DNA of 13,627 nt, taken from [Eubacterium] saphenum. GTDB taxonomy: Bacteria; Bacillota; Clostridia; Peptostreptococcales; Anaerovoracaceae. Shown one piece after another: positions 6,890-13,179 of the stretch; the stretch's first letter is position 1; each line of letters begins with the position of its first letter. The notes under the pieces were generated by a model. The model had not been told where the DNA came from, ran no database searches, and saw nothing but the letters and a program-made list of their open reading frames with translations. A program made the position numbers and the translations under genes. The stretch spans positions 1 through 13,627 of the forward strand of contig SFHC01000031.1 of NCBI GenBank assembly GCA_004555725.1, given 5' to 3'.

Positions 6890-7840
6890 CTATTCAAAAA
6901 GCACACTGACCGATCCATTGGTGAAAACTCTTGTGATTGCCTCAGCAAACAGAGGAGCAACCGACAGAATGGTCATCTTTTCCAGTTTCTTCTCTTCCGG
7001 AATCGGAATGGTATTCAGAAGAACCAGTTCGGAGATAGCGGAATCTTCCAGTCTCTGAATGGCAGGACCGGACAGAACGGCATGTGTCGCTCCGGCAAGC
7101 ACGGAATTTGCGCCCATCTCTTTCAGCGCATTCGCAGCATTGGTGATCGTTCCCGCAGTGTCAATCATGTCATCGATCATGACGCAGTCTTTTCCCTGAA
7201 TGTCGCCGATGATGTTCATGATTTCTGACTTGTTCGGTTCCGGACGGCGCTTGTCGACAATAGCGATCGGGCAGTTCAGATATTCTGCCACGTTTCTGGC
7301 TCTTGTCACACTGCCGTGATCCGGCGATACTACAACCGGATGTTCAAGGCCCTTCTCCTTAAAATACTTTGCGAGGATCGGCATTCCAACCAGATGATCC
7401 ACCGGAATATCAAAGTATCCCTGAATCTGCGGCGCGTGAAGATCCATTGTCAGTACCCGGTCTGCACCTGCGGCGACAATCATGTTCGCAACCAGTTTGG
7501 AGCTGATCGGATCTCTTGCCTTGGCCTTGCGGTCCTGGCGCGCATATCCGTAATACGGAATCACGGCGTTGATTCTGCCTGCTGACGCGCGTTTCATCGC
7601 ATCAATCATGATCAGGAGTTCCATCAGATTGTCATTTACCGGATTGCATGTGGACTGAACGATATAGATATCCCTTCCACGTACCGTTTCCCAGATGTTT
7701 ACAGAAATCTCCCCGTCACTGAATTTGGTCACCGTGCTTCTGCCAAGCGGCTTATCGAGTTTCCGCGCGATCTCAGCAGCCAGTTCCGGATGGGAGTTTC
7801 CTGCAAAAATCTTGAATTCAGAGAAAGAGCCATTCTTCAT
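6890..7840 (-). CDS. prs: Ribose-phosphate pyrophosphokinase (PRPP synthetase)
   Basis: 316-aa class I enzyme making 5-phosphoribosyl-1-pyrophosphate from ribose-5-phosphate and ATP, the activated sugar for purine, pyrimidine, NAD, histidine and tryptophan synthesis. Visible motifs: N-terminal FAGNSHPELA; the flexible-loop region YYGYARQDRK (96-105); the PRPP synthetase signature with His135 (DLHAPQIQGYF, 133-143); KRRP (197-200); and the ribose-5-phosphate loop DDMIDTAGT (223-231). Length matches B. subtilis Prs (317). The frame is open upstream to 7969, but the start at 7840 is chosen because AGGAGG lies 8 bases before it and the protein then begins like homologues (KIFAGNS). It lies 31 bases after the GlmU-like gene, in the conserved glmU-prs order. 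Cytosolic hexamer by family. Confidence 0.96.
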   Translation of the reverse strand: MKNGSFSEFKIFAGNSHPELAAEIARKLDKPLGRSTVTKFSDGEISVNIWETVRGRDIYIVQSTCNPVNDNLMELLIMIDAMKRASAGRINAVIPYYGYARQDRKAKARDPISSKLVANMIVAAGADRVLTMDLHAPQIQGYFDIPVDHLVGMPILAKYFKEKGLEHPVVVSPDHGSVTRARNVAEYLNCPIAIVDKRRPEPNKSEIMNIIGDIQGKDCVMIDDMIDTAGTITNAANALKEMGANSVLAGATHAVLSGPAIQRLEDSAISELVLLNTIPIPEEKKLEKMTILSVAPLFAEAITRVFTNGSVSVLFE

Positions 7841-7871
7841 CTTCACTACCTCCTGCTGTTTATTCAGCTGT

Positions 7872-8573
7872 TTATTTTTTTCCGCGCCTGTAAAGACCGC
7901 GCCGTTCTGCCCATCCCTCGATATTGGTCTGGCGGGATCTGGCAATTCCCAGAGCATCATCCGGAACATCCTCCGTCAGTGTGCTGCCTGCGGCGATATA
8001 GGCGCCATCACCTACATTGACTGGTGAAATCAAGTTGGTGTTGCACCCGATAAAGGCGCCGTCTCCAACCGTTGTCCTGTGTTTTTCATTACCGTCGTAG
8101 TTCACAAAAACAATTCCGCAGCCGAGGTTGACATCTTTTCCGACATCCGCATCTCCGATATATGTAAGATGTGCGGACTTGGATCCGTCCCCGAATGTGG
8201 AGTTCTTAATCTCGACAAAGTCTCCGATCTTGCAGTTTTCGCCGACATGGGAATTGGGACGCATGTATGCGAACGGTCCGACATTGGTTCCGCTGCCCAC
8301 GGTGCTTTCCAGAATTACAGAGCTCTGAACCAGAACATTCTCTCCGATTTCCGAGTCCACAATTCTGGTATTCTGCATGATCCGGCTGCCCTTGCCGATA
8401 TGCGTCTTTCCCTCCAGAGTGACACACGGACCGATGAATGCGCCCGGTTCAATCTCTACGGATTCGTCTATGTATACTGAATGAATGTCAACAATTTCCA
8501 CACCATTTTCCAGATGGCGCATCGCGATTTCCAGTCTTGCCTGTTCTTTTCTCTGATAATCTTCTAAATTCAT
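7872..8573 (-). CDS. Stand-alone GlmU-type acetyltransferase (left-handed beta-helix domain only)
   Basis: 233 aa, corresponding only to the C-terminal half of bifunctional GlmU (normally about 455 aa). It begins at the linker helix (LENGVEIVDIHSVYI) and then runs through hexapeptide repeats of a left-handed beta-helix (about 35-200). The acetyltransferase site is fully conserved relative to E. coli GlmU: Arg105, Lys123, His135 (catalytic), Tyr138, Asn149, Asn158 and Lys164 match R333, K351, H363, Y366, N377, N386 and K392 with identical spacing. Expected reaction: acetyl-CoA + glucosamine-1-phosphate to GlcNAc-1-phosphate. The uridyltransferase domain (N-terminal GxGxGTRM nucleotide-binding loop) is absent. 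No trace precedes the start, which overlaps the murC stop by one base (TAATG). A separate UTP-transferase must exist elsewhere if the pathway is complete. It sits in the glmU position before prs. Confidence 0.88.
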   Translation of the reverse strand: MNLEDYQRKEQARLEIAMRHLENGVEIVDIHSVYIDESVEIEPGAFIGPCVTLEGKTHIGKGSRIMQNTRIVDSEIGENVLVQSSVILESTVGSGTNVGPFAYMRPNSHVGENCKIGDFVEIKNSTFGDGSKSAHLTYIGDADVGKDVNLGCGIVFVNYDGNEKHRTTVGDGAFIGCNTNLISPVNVGDGAYIAAGSTLTEDVPDDALGIARSRQTNIEGWAERRGLYRRGKK

Positions 8574-9955
8574 TACTTGTTTTCAGCCTCCAGAATATAA
8601 TCTCCGACTTTATAAATATCTCCGGCGCCCATGGTGATGACCATGTCGCCCTTCTGCGCGTTCTTGCGGACAAAGTCTGCGATTTCATGGAAGTCCGGCA
8701 TGTAAAGAACTTCCTTGTCCGGTTTCTGTTCATGGATCGTCTTTGCCAGCTTCTCTGAAGAAATATTGTAAATATCCTTTTCACGCGCAGCATAGATATC
8801 TGCCAGAATGATGACGTCTGCTTCTTCCAGCGCGTCTGCAAACCCGTCAAACAATGCAAGTGTTCTGGTATATGTGTGCGGCTGGAAAACAACCCACAGT
8901 TTCTCATGCGGGAATTTCTCTGCGCCGGTCAGTGTAGCTTTAATTTCTGTCGGATGGTGAGCATAGTCATCAACCAGGCGGACGCCATTTCCGAACATTC
9001 CGCGGACGTTGAATCTGCGCTGAATTCCTGTGAAATTCTTCAGCGTATCCACGATAACCTGTGTATCAATGCCAAGCTCATGACAGCATGCAAATGCCGC
9101 TGTCGCGTTCAGGATATTATGCTCTCCCGGAACTGACAGCTCCACATGACCCAGTTTTTCACCCTTGTGCTCCACGTCAAAAGACGGATATCCGTCATGG
9201 AACTTCACATTGACAATATGATAGTCTGAATTGCTGTTATAGCCGTAGCGGATGACATTATTCTTCCCCTTGGTTGCCTCTTCAACGAACGGGTTGGAAT
9301 CGTACGCAATGATCATGCCGTCATTCGGCACAAATCCGGCAAATTTTTCAAACGACGCCTCGATATGATCTACATCCTTGAAGTAATCCAAGTGATCAGA
9401 ATCAATATTCAGGATGATTTCAATTCTCGGACGCAGCTGCAGAAAACTGTCTCTGTACTCACAGGCTTCCGCAACAAAATAATCGCCGTGTCCGACCCGG
9501 ACATTTCCGCCGATCTCTGCAAGTTCTCCGCCTACTACAATCGTCGGATCCATTGCAGCATTTCGGATAATCAGGGAAATCATGGACGTTGTTGTAGTCT
9601 TTCCATGCGTACCGCTGACGGCGATGCTGTTCTTATGTTCATTCATCAGTGTGCCGAGCAGCTCTGCACGCGGGATCATCGGAATTCCAAGCTCTTTAGC
9701 ACGGACAACCTCCGGATTGGTCTCTGCGATAGCAGCAGAGTACACGATCAGATCCGCGTTCTCAACGTTCTCTGCACGGTGTCCGATATGAATCTTAACT
9801 CCCATCGAAGCAAGATGATCGGTAATTGCGGATTCCTTCATATCCGATCCGCTGACCTGATAGCCGCGGGAAACCATAATCTCCGCAAGCGCAGACACGC
9901 CGATCCCTCCGATACCAATACAATGTATATTCTTATATTTAGTCAAATCAACCAT
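8573..9955 (-). CDS. murC: UDP-N-acetylmuramate--L-alanine ligase
   Basis: 460-aa cytoplasmic Mur ligase that adds L-alanine to UDP-MurNAc with ATP, the first amino acid step of the peptidoglycan stem peptide. Three domains: Rossmann-like UDP-substrate domain with IGIGGIGVSALAE (13-25); central ATPase domain with P-loop GTHGKTTTT (115-123) and the 'DSDHLDYFKD' segment; C-terminal ligase domain with VDDYAHHPTEI, the MurC-diagnostic motif, and a VFQPHTYTRT segment. Length is typical (450-475). The start has AGGAGGAG 5 bases upstream. Its stop overlaps the next start (TAATG), so translation is coupled to the GlmU-like acetyltransferase and both act on UDP-amino-sugar supply. An extended -10 promoter lies 60 bases upstream. 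In clostridia murC commonly heads the purR-spoVG-glmU-prs cluster; purR and spoVG are missing here. Confidence 0.97.
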   Translation of the reverse strand: MVDLTKYKNIHCIGIGGIGVSALAEIMVSRGYQVSGSDMKESAITDHLASMGVKIHIGHRAENVENADLIVYSAAIAETNPEVVRAKELGIPMIPRAELLGTLMNEHKNSIAVSGTHGKTTTTSMISLIIRNAAMDPTIVVGGELAEIGGNVRVGHGDYFVAEACEYRDSFLQLRPRIEIILNIDSDHLDYFKDVDHIEASFEKFAGFVPNDGMIIAYDSNPFVEEATKGKNNVIRYGYNSNSDYHIVNVKFHDGYPSFDVEHKGEKLGHVELSVPGEHNILNATAAFACCHELGIDTQVIVDTLKNFTGIQRRFNVRGMFGNGVRLVDDYAHHPTEIKATLTGAEKFPHEKLWVVFQPHTYTRTLALFDGFADALEEADVIILADIYAAREKDIYNISSEKLAKTIHEQKPDKEVLYMPDFHEIADFVRKNAQKGDMVITMGAGDIYKVGDYILEAENK

Positions 9956-9982
9956 TGACGCTCCTCCTAAATTCGTGACATT

Positions 9983-10000
9983 CTGCGGTTTCCGCCGCAG
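9983..10000 (-). other. Hairpin in the murC 5' leader
   Basis: CTGCGG (9995-10000) and CCGCAG (9983-9988) form a 6-bp GC-rich stem with a 6-base loop in the minus-strand transcript, between the murC promoter and its ribosome binding site. No U-tract follows, so it is not a normal terminator. It might stabilise the transcript 5' end. Confidence 0.45.
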
Positions 10001-10011
10001 ATTAAACCCAA

Positions 10012-10023
10012 TTCAGTATACCA
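10012..10023 (-). promoter_or_regulatory. Extended -10 promoter upstream of murC
   Basis: Minus strand TGgTATACT gives -10 TATACT (10015-10020) preceded by TG at the extended position. No good -35 is visible at 17 bases, as is usual for extended -10 promoters. The transcript would start near 10008 and run through murC and onward. Confidence 0.55.
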
Positions 10024-10050
10024 CAAATCCTTACCCCGTGGTGTACCGTC

Positions 10051-11475
10051 TTACGCATACATGACACGAATGATGTTGGTATCGCCCGCTCTTCCGATCG
10101 GAACTCCGGCAGTGAGCACAACCAGGCTTCCCTCGCTGATCAGACGGCGGCTCAGTGCCTGATCCACACAGTGACGATACAGTTCCGTCAGTCTGGACTT
10201 CTGCTCGGCACGCAGTGGCTGAACACCCCAGACCAGTGCAAGCTGATGGAAAGTCTTTTCATCCGGCGTTGCTCCTATAATCGGAATGTCCGGCTGGAAT
10301 TTTGCCATTCTGCGTGCGGTAAATCCCGTCTGCGTAATCGCAAAGATGCATTTTGCCTCAATATCATGAGCCAGGACGCTGGCCGCATGTCCGACGGCAT
10401 TGGTGATATCTTTCGTATCCATTTCATGCCAGATCTGTTCATTCTGAGCGGCATAGCTCCTGCGCTTATCGTCTTCTGCCTGGCAGGCAATCCGGCTCAT
10501 CGCTTCTACCGTCTCCACCGGGAATTCGCCCGCCGCGGTTTCCCCGGACAGCATGACCGCCGATGTTCCTTCATATACCGCATTGGCAACGTCTGTTATT
10601 TCCGCCCTTGTCGGAAGAGGGGAGGAAATCATGGATTCCAGCATCTGCGTAGCCGTGATGACAATCTTTCCGGACTGCACGCAGCGGCGGATGATGCGCT
10701 TCTGAATTCCCGGAAGTTTTTCAAACGCAATCTCAACTCCCATATCACCTCTGGCAATCATAATGCCGTCTACTTCCTTTAAGATTGCTTCAAAATTCTT
10801 TACTCCCTGGATGCTTTCAATTTTGGCGATGATCTGGATGTCCTTTCCGCCGTTGACTTCCAGAAAGTGACGCATTTCCTTCACATCTTCCGCCGTCCGG
10901 ACGAACGAGGCGGCAACATAGTCAACCCCTTGCTCGATTCCAAACAGAAGGTCTGATTTGTCGCGGTCAGACATAAACGGAAGGGAAAGCTCTGCGTTCG
11001 GGATATTCACTCCCTTATGATCGCTGAGCTGCCCGCCGTGGAGAACCGTCAGCTGAACCTCACCGTGATCCACTGCATCTACACGCATGACGATCTTTCC
11101 ATCGTCGATCAGAACGTGCACACCTTTATTTACTTCCTGTGCGAACCTGCTGTATGTAATGCTGACATGCGTTTCATCCCCGACGATATCCTCCGTGGTA
11201 ATGGTAAACTTCTGTCCGTCCTTAACCTCTACATGACCGTTCTTAAACGTCTTGATCCTGATTTCCGGGCCTTTTGTATCCAGCAACACCGCACCCGGCA
11301 GGCCCAGTTCATCCCTGACCTTCCGGAAAAGCGCAATATTCCGTTCATGCTCATCATATGTTCCATGTGAAAAATTAAACCGCCCCGCATTCATTCCGGC
11401 CTTGAACAGGCCTCTGATGGTATCTTCATTATTGGATGCCGGTCCGATGGTGCAGATAATCTTGGTATTTCTCAT
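10051..11475 (-). CDS. pyk: Pyruvate kinase
   Basis: 474-aa glycolytic enzyme converting phosphoenolpyruvate and ADP to pyruvate and ATP. Diagnostic elements: MRNTKIICTIGPASN at the start; catalytic RFNFSHG (32-38, with Arg32, Asn34, Ser36); DTKGPEIR (66-73); beta-barrel lid domain (about 70-170); catalytic lysine and metal ligand in IAKIES (216-221, Lys218, Glu220); second metal ligand in IARGDMGVE (240-248, Asp244); and the ADP/PEP segment TATQMLESM (274-282). The allosteric C-terminal domain is complete, ending RVMYA. The extra PEP-utiliser domain found in the longer B. subtilis enzyme is absent. The start at 11475 matches the family. The upstream open frame (to 11586) lacks family similarity, and the ribosome site (AAAGG, 11 bases away) is mediocre. 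Its own promoter (TATAAT at 11657-11662) and a leader of about 175 bases precede it. It is monocistronic, without pfkA beside it. Confidence 0.96.
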   Translation of the reverse strand: MRNTKIICTIGPASNNEDTIRGLFKAGMNAGRFNFSHGTYDEHERNIALFRKVRDELGLPGAVLLDTKGPEIRIKTFKNGHVEVKDGQKFTITTEDIVGDETHVSITYSRFAQEVNKGVHVLIDDGKIVMRVDAVDHGEVQLTVLHGGQLSDHKGVNIPNAELSLPFMSDRDKSDLLFGIEQGVDYVAASFVRTAEDVKEMRHFLEVNGGKDIQIIAKIESIQGVKNFEAILKEVDGIMIARGDMGVEIAFEKLPGIQKRIIRRCVQSGKIVITATQMLESMISSPLPTRAEITDVANAVYEGTSAVMLSGETAAGEFPVETVEAMSRIACQAEDDKRRSYAAQNEQIWHEMDTKDITNAVGHAASVLAHDIEAKCIFAITQTGFTARRMAKFQPDIPIIGATPDEKTFHQLALVWGVQPLRAEQKSRLTELYRHCVDQALSRRLISEGSLVVLTAGVPIGRAGDTNIIRVMYA

Positions 11476-11621
11476 TATAACTGCTGCCTTTCTACTGCGG
11501 GCTGCCTGACAAACGTCATTACCCTCCATGTCTTCATAGATGTAAATCGCCGTACTGAAAGCGCCCTTTCTCCCGCAGGTATACAAAAATTAAATTCTTA
11601 AACCTAAGACAGACGCAATAA

Positions 11622-11640
11622 GAGACGGTGCCCCCATCTC
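11622..11640 (-). other. Stem-loop in the pyk leader
   Basis: The minus-strand transcript folds as GAGATGG/CCGTCTC with loop GGGCA. Flanking AA/TT pairs make it 9 bp, and CGCA/TGCG add four more beyond a small internal loop. It begins within about 20 bases of the predicted transcription start. No U-tract follows directly. It could stabilise the mRNA or bind a regulator; I recognise no riboswitch family. Confidence 0.5.
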
Positions 11641-11656
11641 TTCTGCGCCCTTGTCT

Positions 11657-11684
11657 ATTATAGAGTATTCTGCGGCCAAGTTCC
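11657..11684 (-). promoter_or_regulatory. Predicted promoter of pyk
   Basis: Minus strand perfect -10 TATAAT (11657-11662). The best -35 match 17 bases upstream is TGGAAC (11680-11685), which is weak. Predicted transcription starts near 11650, giving a leader of about 175 bases. The palindrome at 11709-11749 lies just upstream. Confidence 0.55.
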
Positions 11685-11708
11685 ACTGAATTGAGAAAGT
11701 ATCCGCCC

Positions 11709-11749
11709 GCCAATGCATATTCGCAATCTATTGCAGAACATGCATTGGC
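11709..11749. repeat. 41-bp palindrome upstream of the pyk promoter
   Basis: Perfect 10-bp arms GCCAATGCAT (11709-11718) and ATGCATTGGC (11740-11749) enclose a second, concentric inverted repeat, GCAAT-CT-ATTGC (11723-11734). There is no U-tract on either strand. It could be an operator for a glycolytic regulator, a transcribed hairpin or a cruciform-forming remnant of a small repeat. Confidence 0.7.
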
Positions 11750-11854
11750 AGGATACGCGGTGCAGAGATCGACAAAAAATGAATGGGCAAGGAGATGGCG
11801 TTCACGTTTAGCCTCCGGCAAAAAAAATATTGTGCAAATATCTATACATTTCCA
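11750..11854. other. Gene-free part of the gntR-pyk gap
   Basis: I see no convincing gene or regulatory element here. Short frames on both strands lack a ribosome binding site in a usable position and cross the palindrome or the promoters, so they are not annotated. Confidence 0.5.
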
Positions 11855-11883
11855 TTGACATTAAACATCATACGTAGTACATT
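11855..11883 (+). promoter_or_regulatory. Predicted plus-strand promoter in the gntR-pyk gap
   Basis: TTGACA (11855-11860), a 17-base spacer, and TACATT (11878-11883, four of six matches). It points toward the terminator at 11984-12016. Two 14-base near-repeats (11867-11894) overlap its -10 and start region. Confidence 0.5.
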
Positions 11884-11894
11884 ATACGTAGGAT
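11867..11894. repeat. Two 14-bp direct repeats centred on TACGTA palindromes
   Basis: Adjacent units 11867-11880 (ATCATACGTAGTAC) and 11881-11894 (ATTATACGTAGGAT) match at 11 of 14 positions, each carrying the palindrome TACGTA. They cover the -10 and start region of the plus-strand promoter, as a repressor operator would. A FadR-type regulator gene lies next door, but these do not clearly match the usual GT(N)xAC site of that family. Confidence 0.5.
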
Positions 11895-12016
11895 GTAGAT
11901 CCTCATTACAATACCAATATTCAATAACGCTTAGTCATAATAATAATTTGAAATCAATAGCGCAATTATCATTTTGACTGCAAGAAGGGCTGTCGCGCGG
12001 ACAGCTCTTTTTGTTT
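11890..12016 (+). ncRNA. Candidate small RNA, about 125 nt, convergent with gntR
   Basis: Bounded by the plus-strand promoter at 11855-11883 and the terminator at 11984-12016. A short hairpin AGGAT-GTAG-ATCCT (11890-11903) lies near the predicted 5' end; the middle is A/U-rich and without a convincing reading frame (the first ATG is followed at once by a stop). It is the only transcription unit on the plus strand that I can propose. It ends about 40 bases before the 3' end of the regulator gene. Expression is inference from promoter and terminator only. Confidence 0.4.
11984..12016 (+). terminator. Rho-independent terminator (plus strand)
   Basis: GGGCTGTC (11987-11994), loop GCGCG, GACAGCTC (12000-12007), with A-U pairs extending the base, followed by TTTTTGTTT (12008-12016). 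The U-tract is on the plus side. On the minus strand the hairpin is followed only by CTTCTTG, so it may weakly terminate the gntR transcript as well. Confidence 0.8.
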
Positions 12017-12054
12017 ATGCATCTATGCTTATGTCACTGATAAAATAAGCTCTG

Positions 12055-12795
12055 CTAATCAACTGAATACTCTTGTTCAGAATCTGATTCCAGCAAACGA
12101 ATCCATAGTTTAAATCTAGAATCCATAAACGGCACAATTTTAGATTCATCACGTGATCTTAATACTTCAACTTCCTGAAGGTAACTGTCCGGCAACGCCT
12201 CAGGCTCGCCGATTTCGATAGAAACATGGATGGATTTACGGCGCGTAAACTCAGCCAGCGTACTGATCATGTTCCCTACTTTAATCATCATCTGATTATG
12301 CGTCAGTGAAACTCTGTAATGATTGAAATCCATTGCAGCACGGAAACACTTTTCTTCGTCCGGATTATCTTCCTGCATGCATTTTTTAAATTTTTTCTGC
12401 AGACTTTCGAGCTTATCCAGTTCCTTGTCCGTAGCTTTTTTCATCATAATATATGAAAGTCCGCACGCATAGGCAATCTTCAACTCTTCCATCTCACGCA
12501 CCGAACGATTAGACATGATAATGCCGTAAATCAAGGGATCTAATAAATGATCATTATAACCATCTACAACAAATGTGCCTTCAGAACGTCTGATCTCAAC
12601 CACTCCCATTGCAGAAAGAATCTTTATAGCTTCACGCACTCCATTTCTGCTTACACCAAGTGCTTCACTGAATTCCAGCTCAGTCGGCAATTTATCGCCT
12701 GGCTTTAACTCACCAGAAATAATTGTCTCTGTGATTCGTGTTACAAGTGTTTCAGCAATCGGTCCCTTTGGGAGCGGTTCAAATAGCATATCCAT
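12055..12795 (-). CDS. GntR-family transcriptional regulator, FadR subfamily (wHTH + FCD)
   Basis: 246-aa DNA-binding regulator. The N-terminal winged helix (about residues 13-77) carries GELKPGDKLPTELEFSEALGVSR, the hallmark of GntR proteins, then 'GVREAIKILSAMGVVEIRRSEGTFV'. The C-terminal all-helical FCD ligand-binding domain (about 95-235) is recognisable. However, the histidines that usually bind metal near its end are replaced (Tyr205 and Arg227), leaving Asp156 and His159 in the first ligand helix with non-standard spacing. FadR-subfamily proteins sense carboxylates such as lactate, glucuronate or acyl-CoA; the effector here is unknown. The start at 12795 has AAGGAG 9 bases upstream and is preferred to the in-frame TTG at 12816. 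It lies downstream of an OFA-type transporter gene on the same strand, which suggests local control of that carboxylate transporter. Confidence 0.9.
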   Translation of the reverse strand: MDMLFEPLPKGPIAETLVTRITETIISGELKPGDKLPTELEFSEALGVSRNGVREAIKILSAMGVVEIRRSEGTFVVDGYNDHLLDPLIYGIIMSNRSVREMEELKIAYACGLSYIMMKKATDKELDKLESLQKKFKKCMQEDNPDEEKCFRAAMDFNHYRVSLTHNQMMIKVGNMISTLAEFTRRKSIHVSIEIGEPEALPDSYLQEVEVLRSRDESKIVPFMDSRFKLWIRLLESDSEQEYSVD

Positions 12796-12973
12796 GGTAT
12801 ATGTCTCCTTAATCAAGTCTTAGATAGTACAAAGTATTCAACATAATAAAATTCTTTCTTATGCTTTTGGCTTTATGGCAAAACTTAATAGAAGCATTGC
12901 GCTTCACACTTAATTACGAGCAGCGATAGTGCTGTCATCATTGCCGCAGATAGAAGAATTAGATTCAAGTATT

Positions 12974-13001
12974 AGTATACATATTTATTGAAGATAATCA
13001 A
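12974..13001 (-). promoter_or_regulatory. Candidate promoter of the gntR-family gene
   Basis: Minus strand TTGATT (12996-13001), 16-base spacer, TATACT (12974-12979). Predicted start near 12967 gives a leader of about 170 bases. Tentative, because the region is A/T-rich. Confidence 0.35.
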
Positions 13002-13026
13002 TCAAACAACAGTGGATATTTGCCCT

Positions 13027-13043
13027 TTCTTATGCAATAAGAA
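13027..13043. promoter_or_regulatory. 17-bp palindrome upstream of the gntR promoter
   Basis: Perfect 7-bp arms TTCTTAT-GCA-ATAAGAA. It sits about 26 bp upstream of the candidate -35 box, a position suited to a dimeric regulator. One arm and centre belong to the 11-bp repeat also found at 12854-12864. Confidence 0.45.
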
Positions 13044-13097
13044 TCACAGTATTCTGCTTCTAGGCCATAAAAAGAATGCATAATTGATATATCCTTT

Positions 13098-13158
13098 AAA
13101 AAATACAAAGATATCCGTTTTGCGCTGCATGGACAATACCAATTGTACAAAACGGATA
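13098..13158 (-). terminator. Terminator after the OFA transporter, with a long structured loop
   Basis: Perfect 11-bp inverted repeat on the minus strand: TATCCGTTTTG (13148-13158) and CAAAACGGATA (13112-13122), separated by 25 bases that contain a small inner hairpin (ACAAT-TGGT-ATTGT). A T-rich tail (TCTTTGTATTTTTT, about 13098-13111) follows. It begins about 20 bases past the transporter stop. The loop is longer than in a standard terminator. Confidence 0.65.
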
Positions 13159-13179
13159 CAAGAAATCTTTTATGGACTT

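Larger units (their letters stand above)
12796..13097. other. 302-bp gene-free region upstream of gntR
   Basis: A/T-rich and without a credible coding frame. It contains a candidate promoter (12974-13001), a 17-bp palindrome (13027-13043), and an 11-bp direct repeat CTTTCTTATGC at 12854-12864 and 13025-13035. One copy overlaps the palindrome. The layout fits a regulated promoter with a long leader for the regulator gene. Confidence 0.5.

Noticed and set aside
11534..11821. Minus-strand frame of 95 codons upstream of pyk
   Set aside because: It covers the palindrome, the pyk promoter and the leader stem-loop, has no good ribosome binding site, and resembles no family known to me.
11783..11977. 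Plus-strand frame of 64 codons ending just before the terminator at 11984
   Set aside because: No ribosome binding site before its start, A/T-rich low-complexity composition, and it spans the plus-strand promoter. The non-coding RNA reading is preferred.
11984..12016. Hairpin interpreted purely as the gntR terminator
   Set aside because: On the minus strand the run after the stem is CTTCTTG, a poor U-tract, while the plus side has TTTTTGTTT. It is at best a weak bidirectional terminator.
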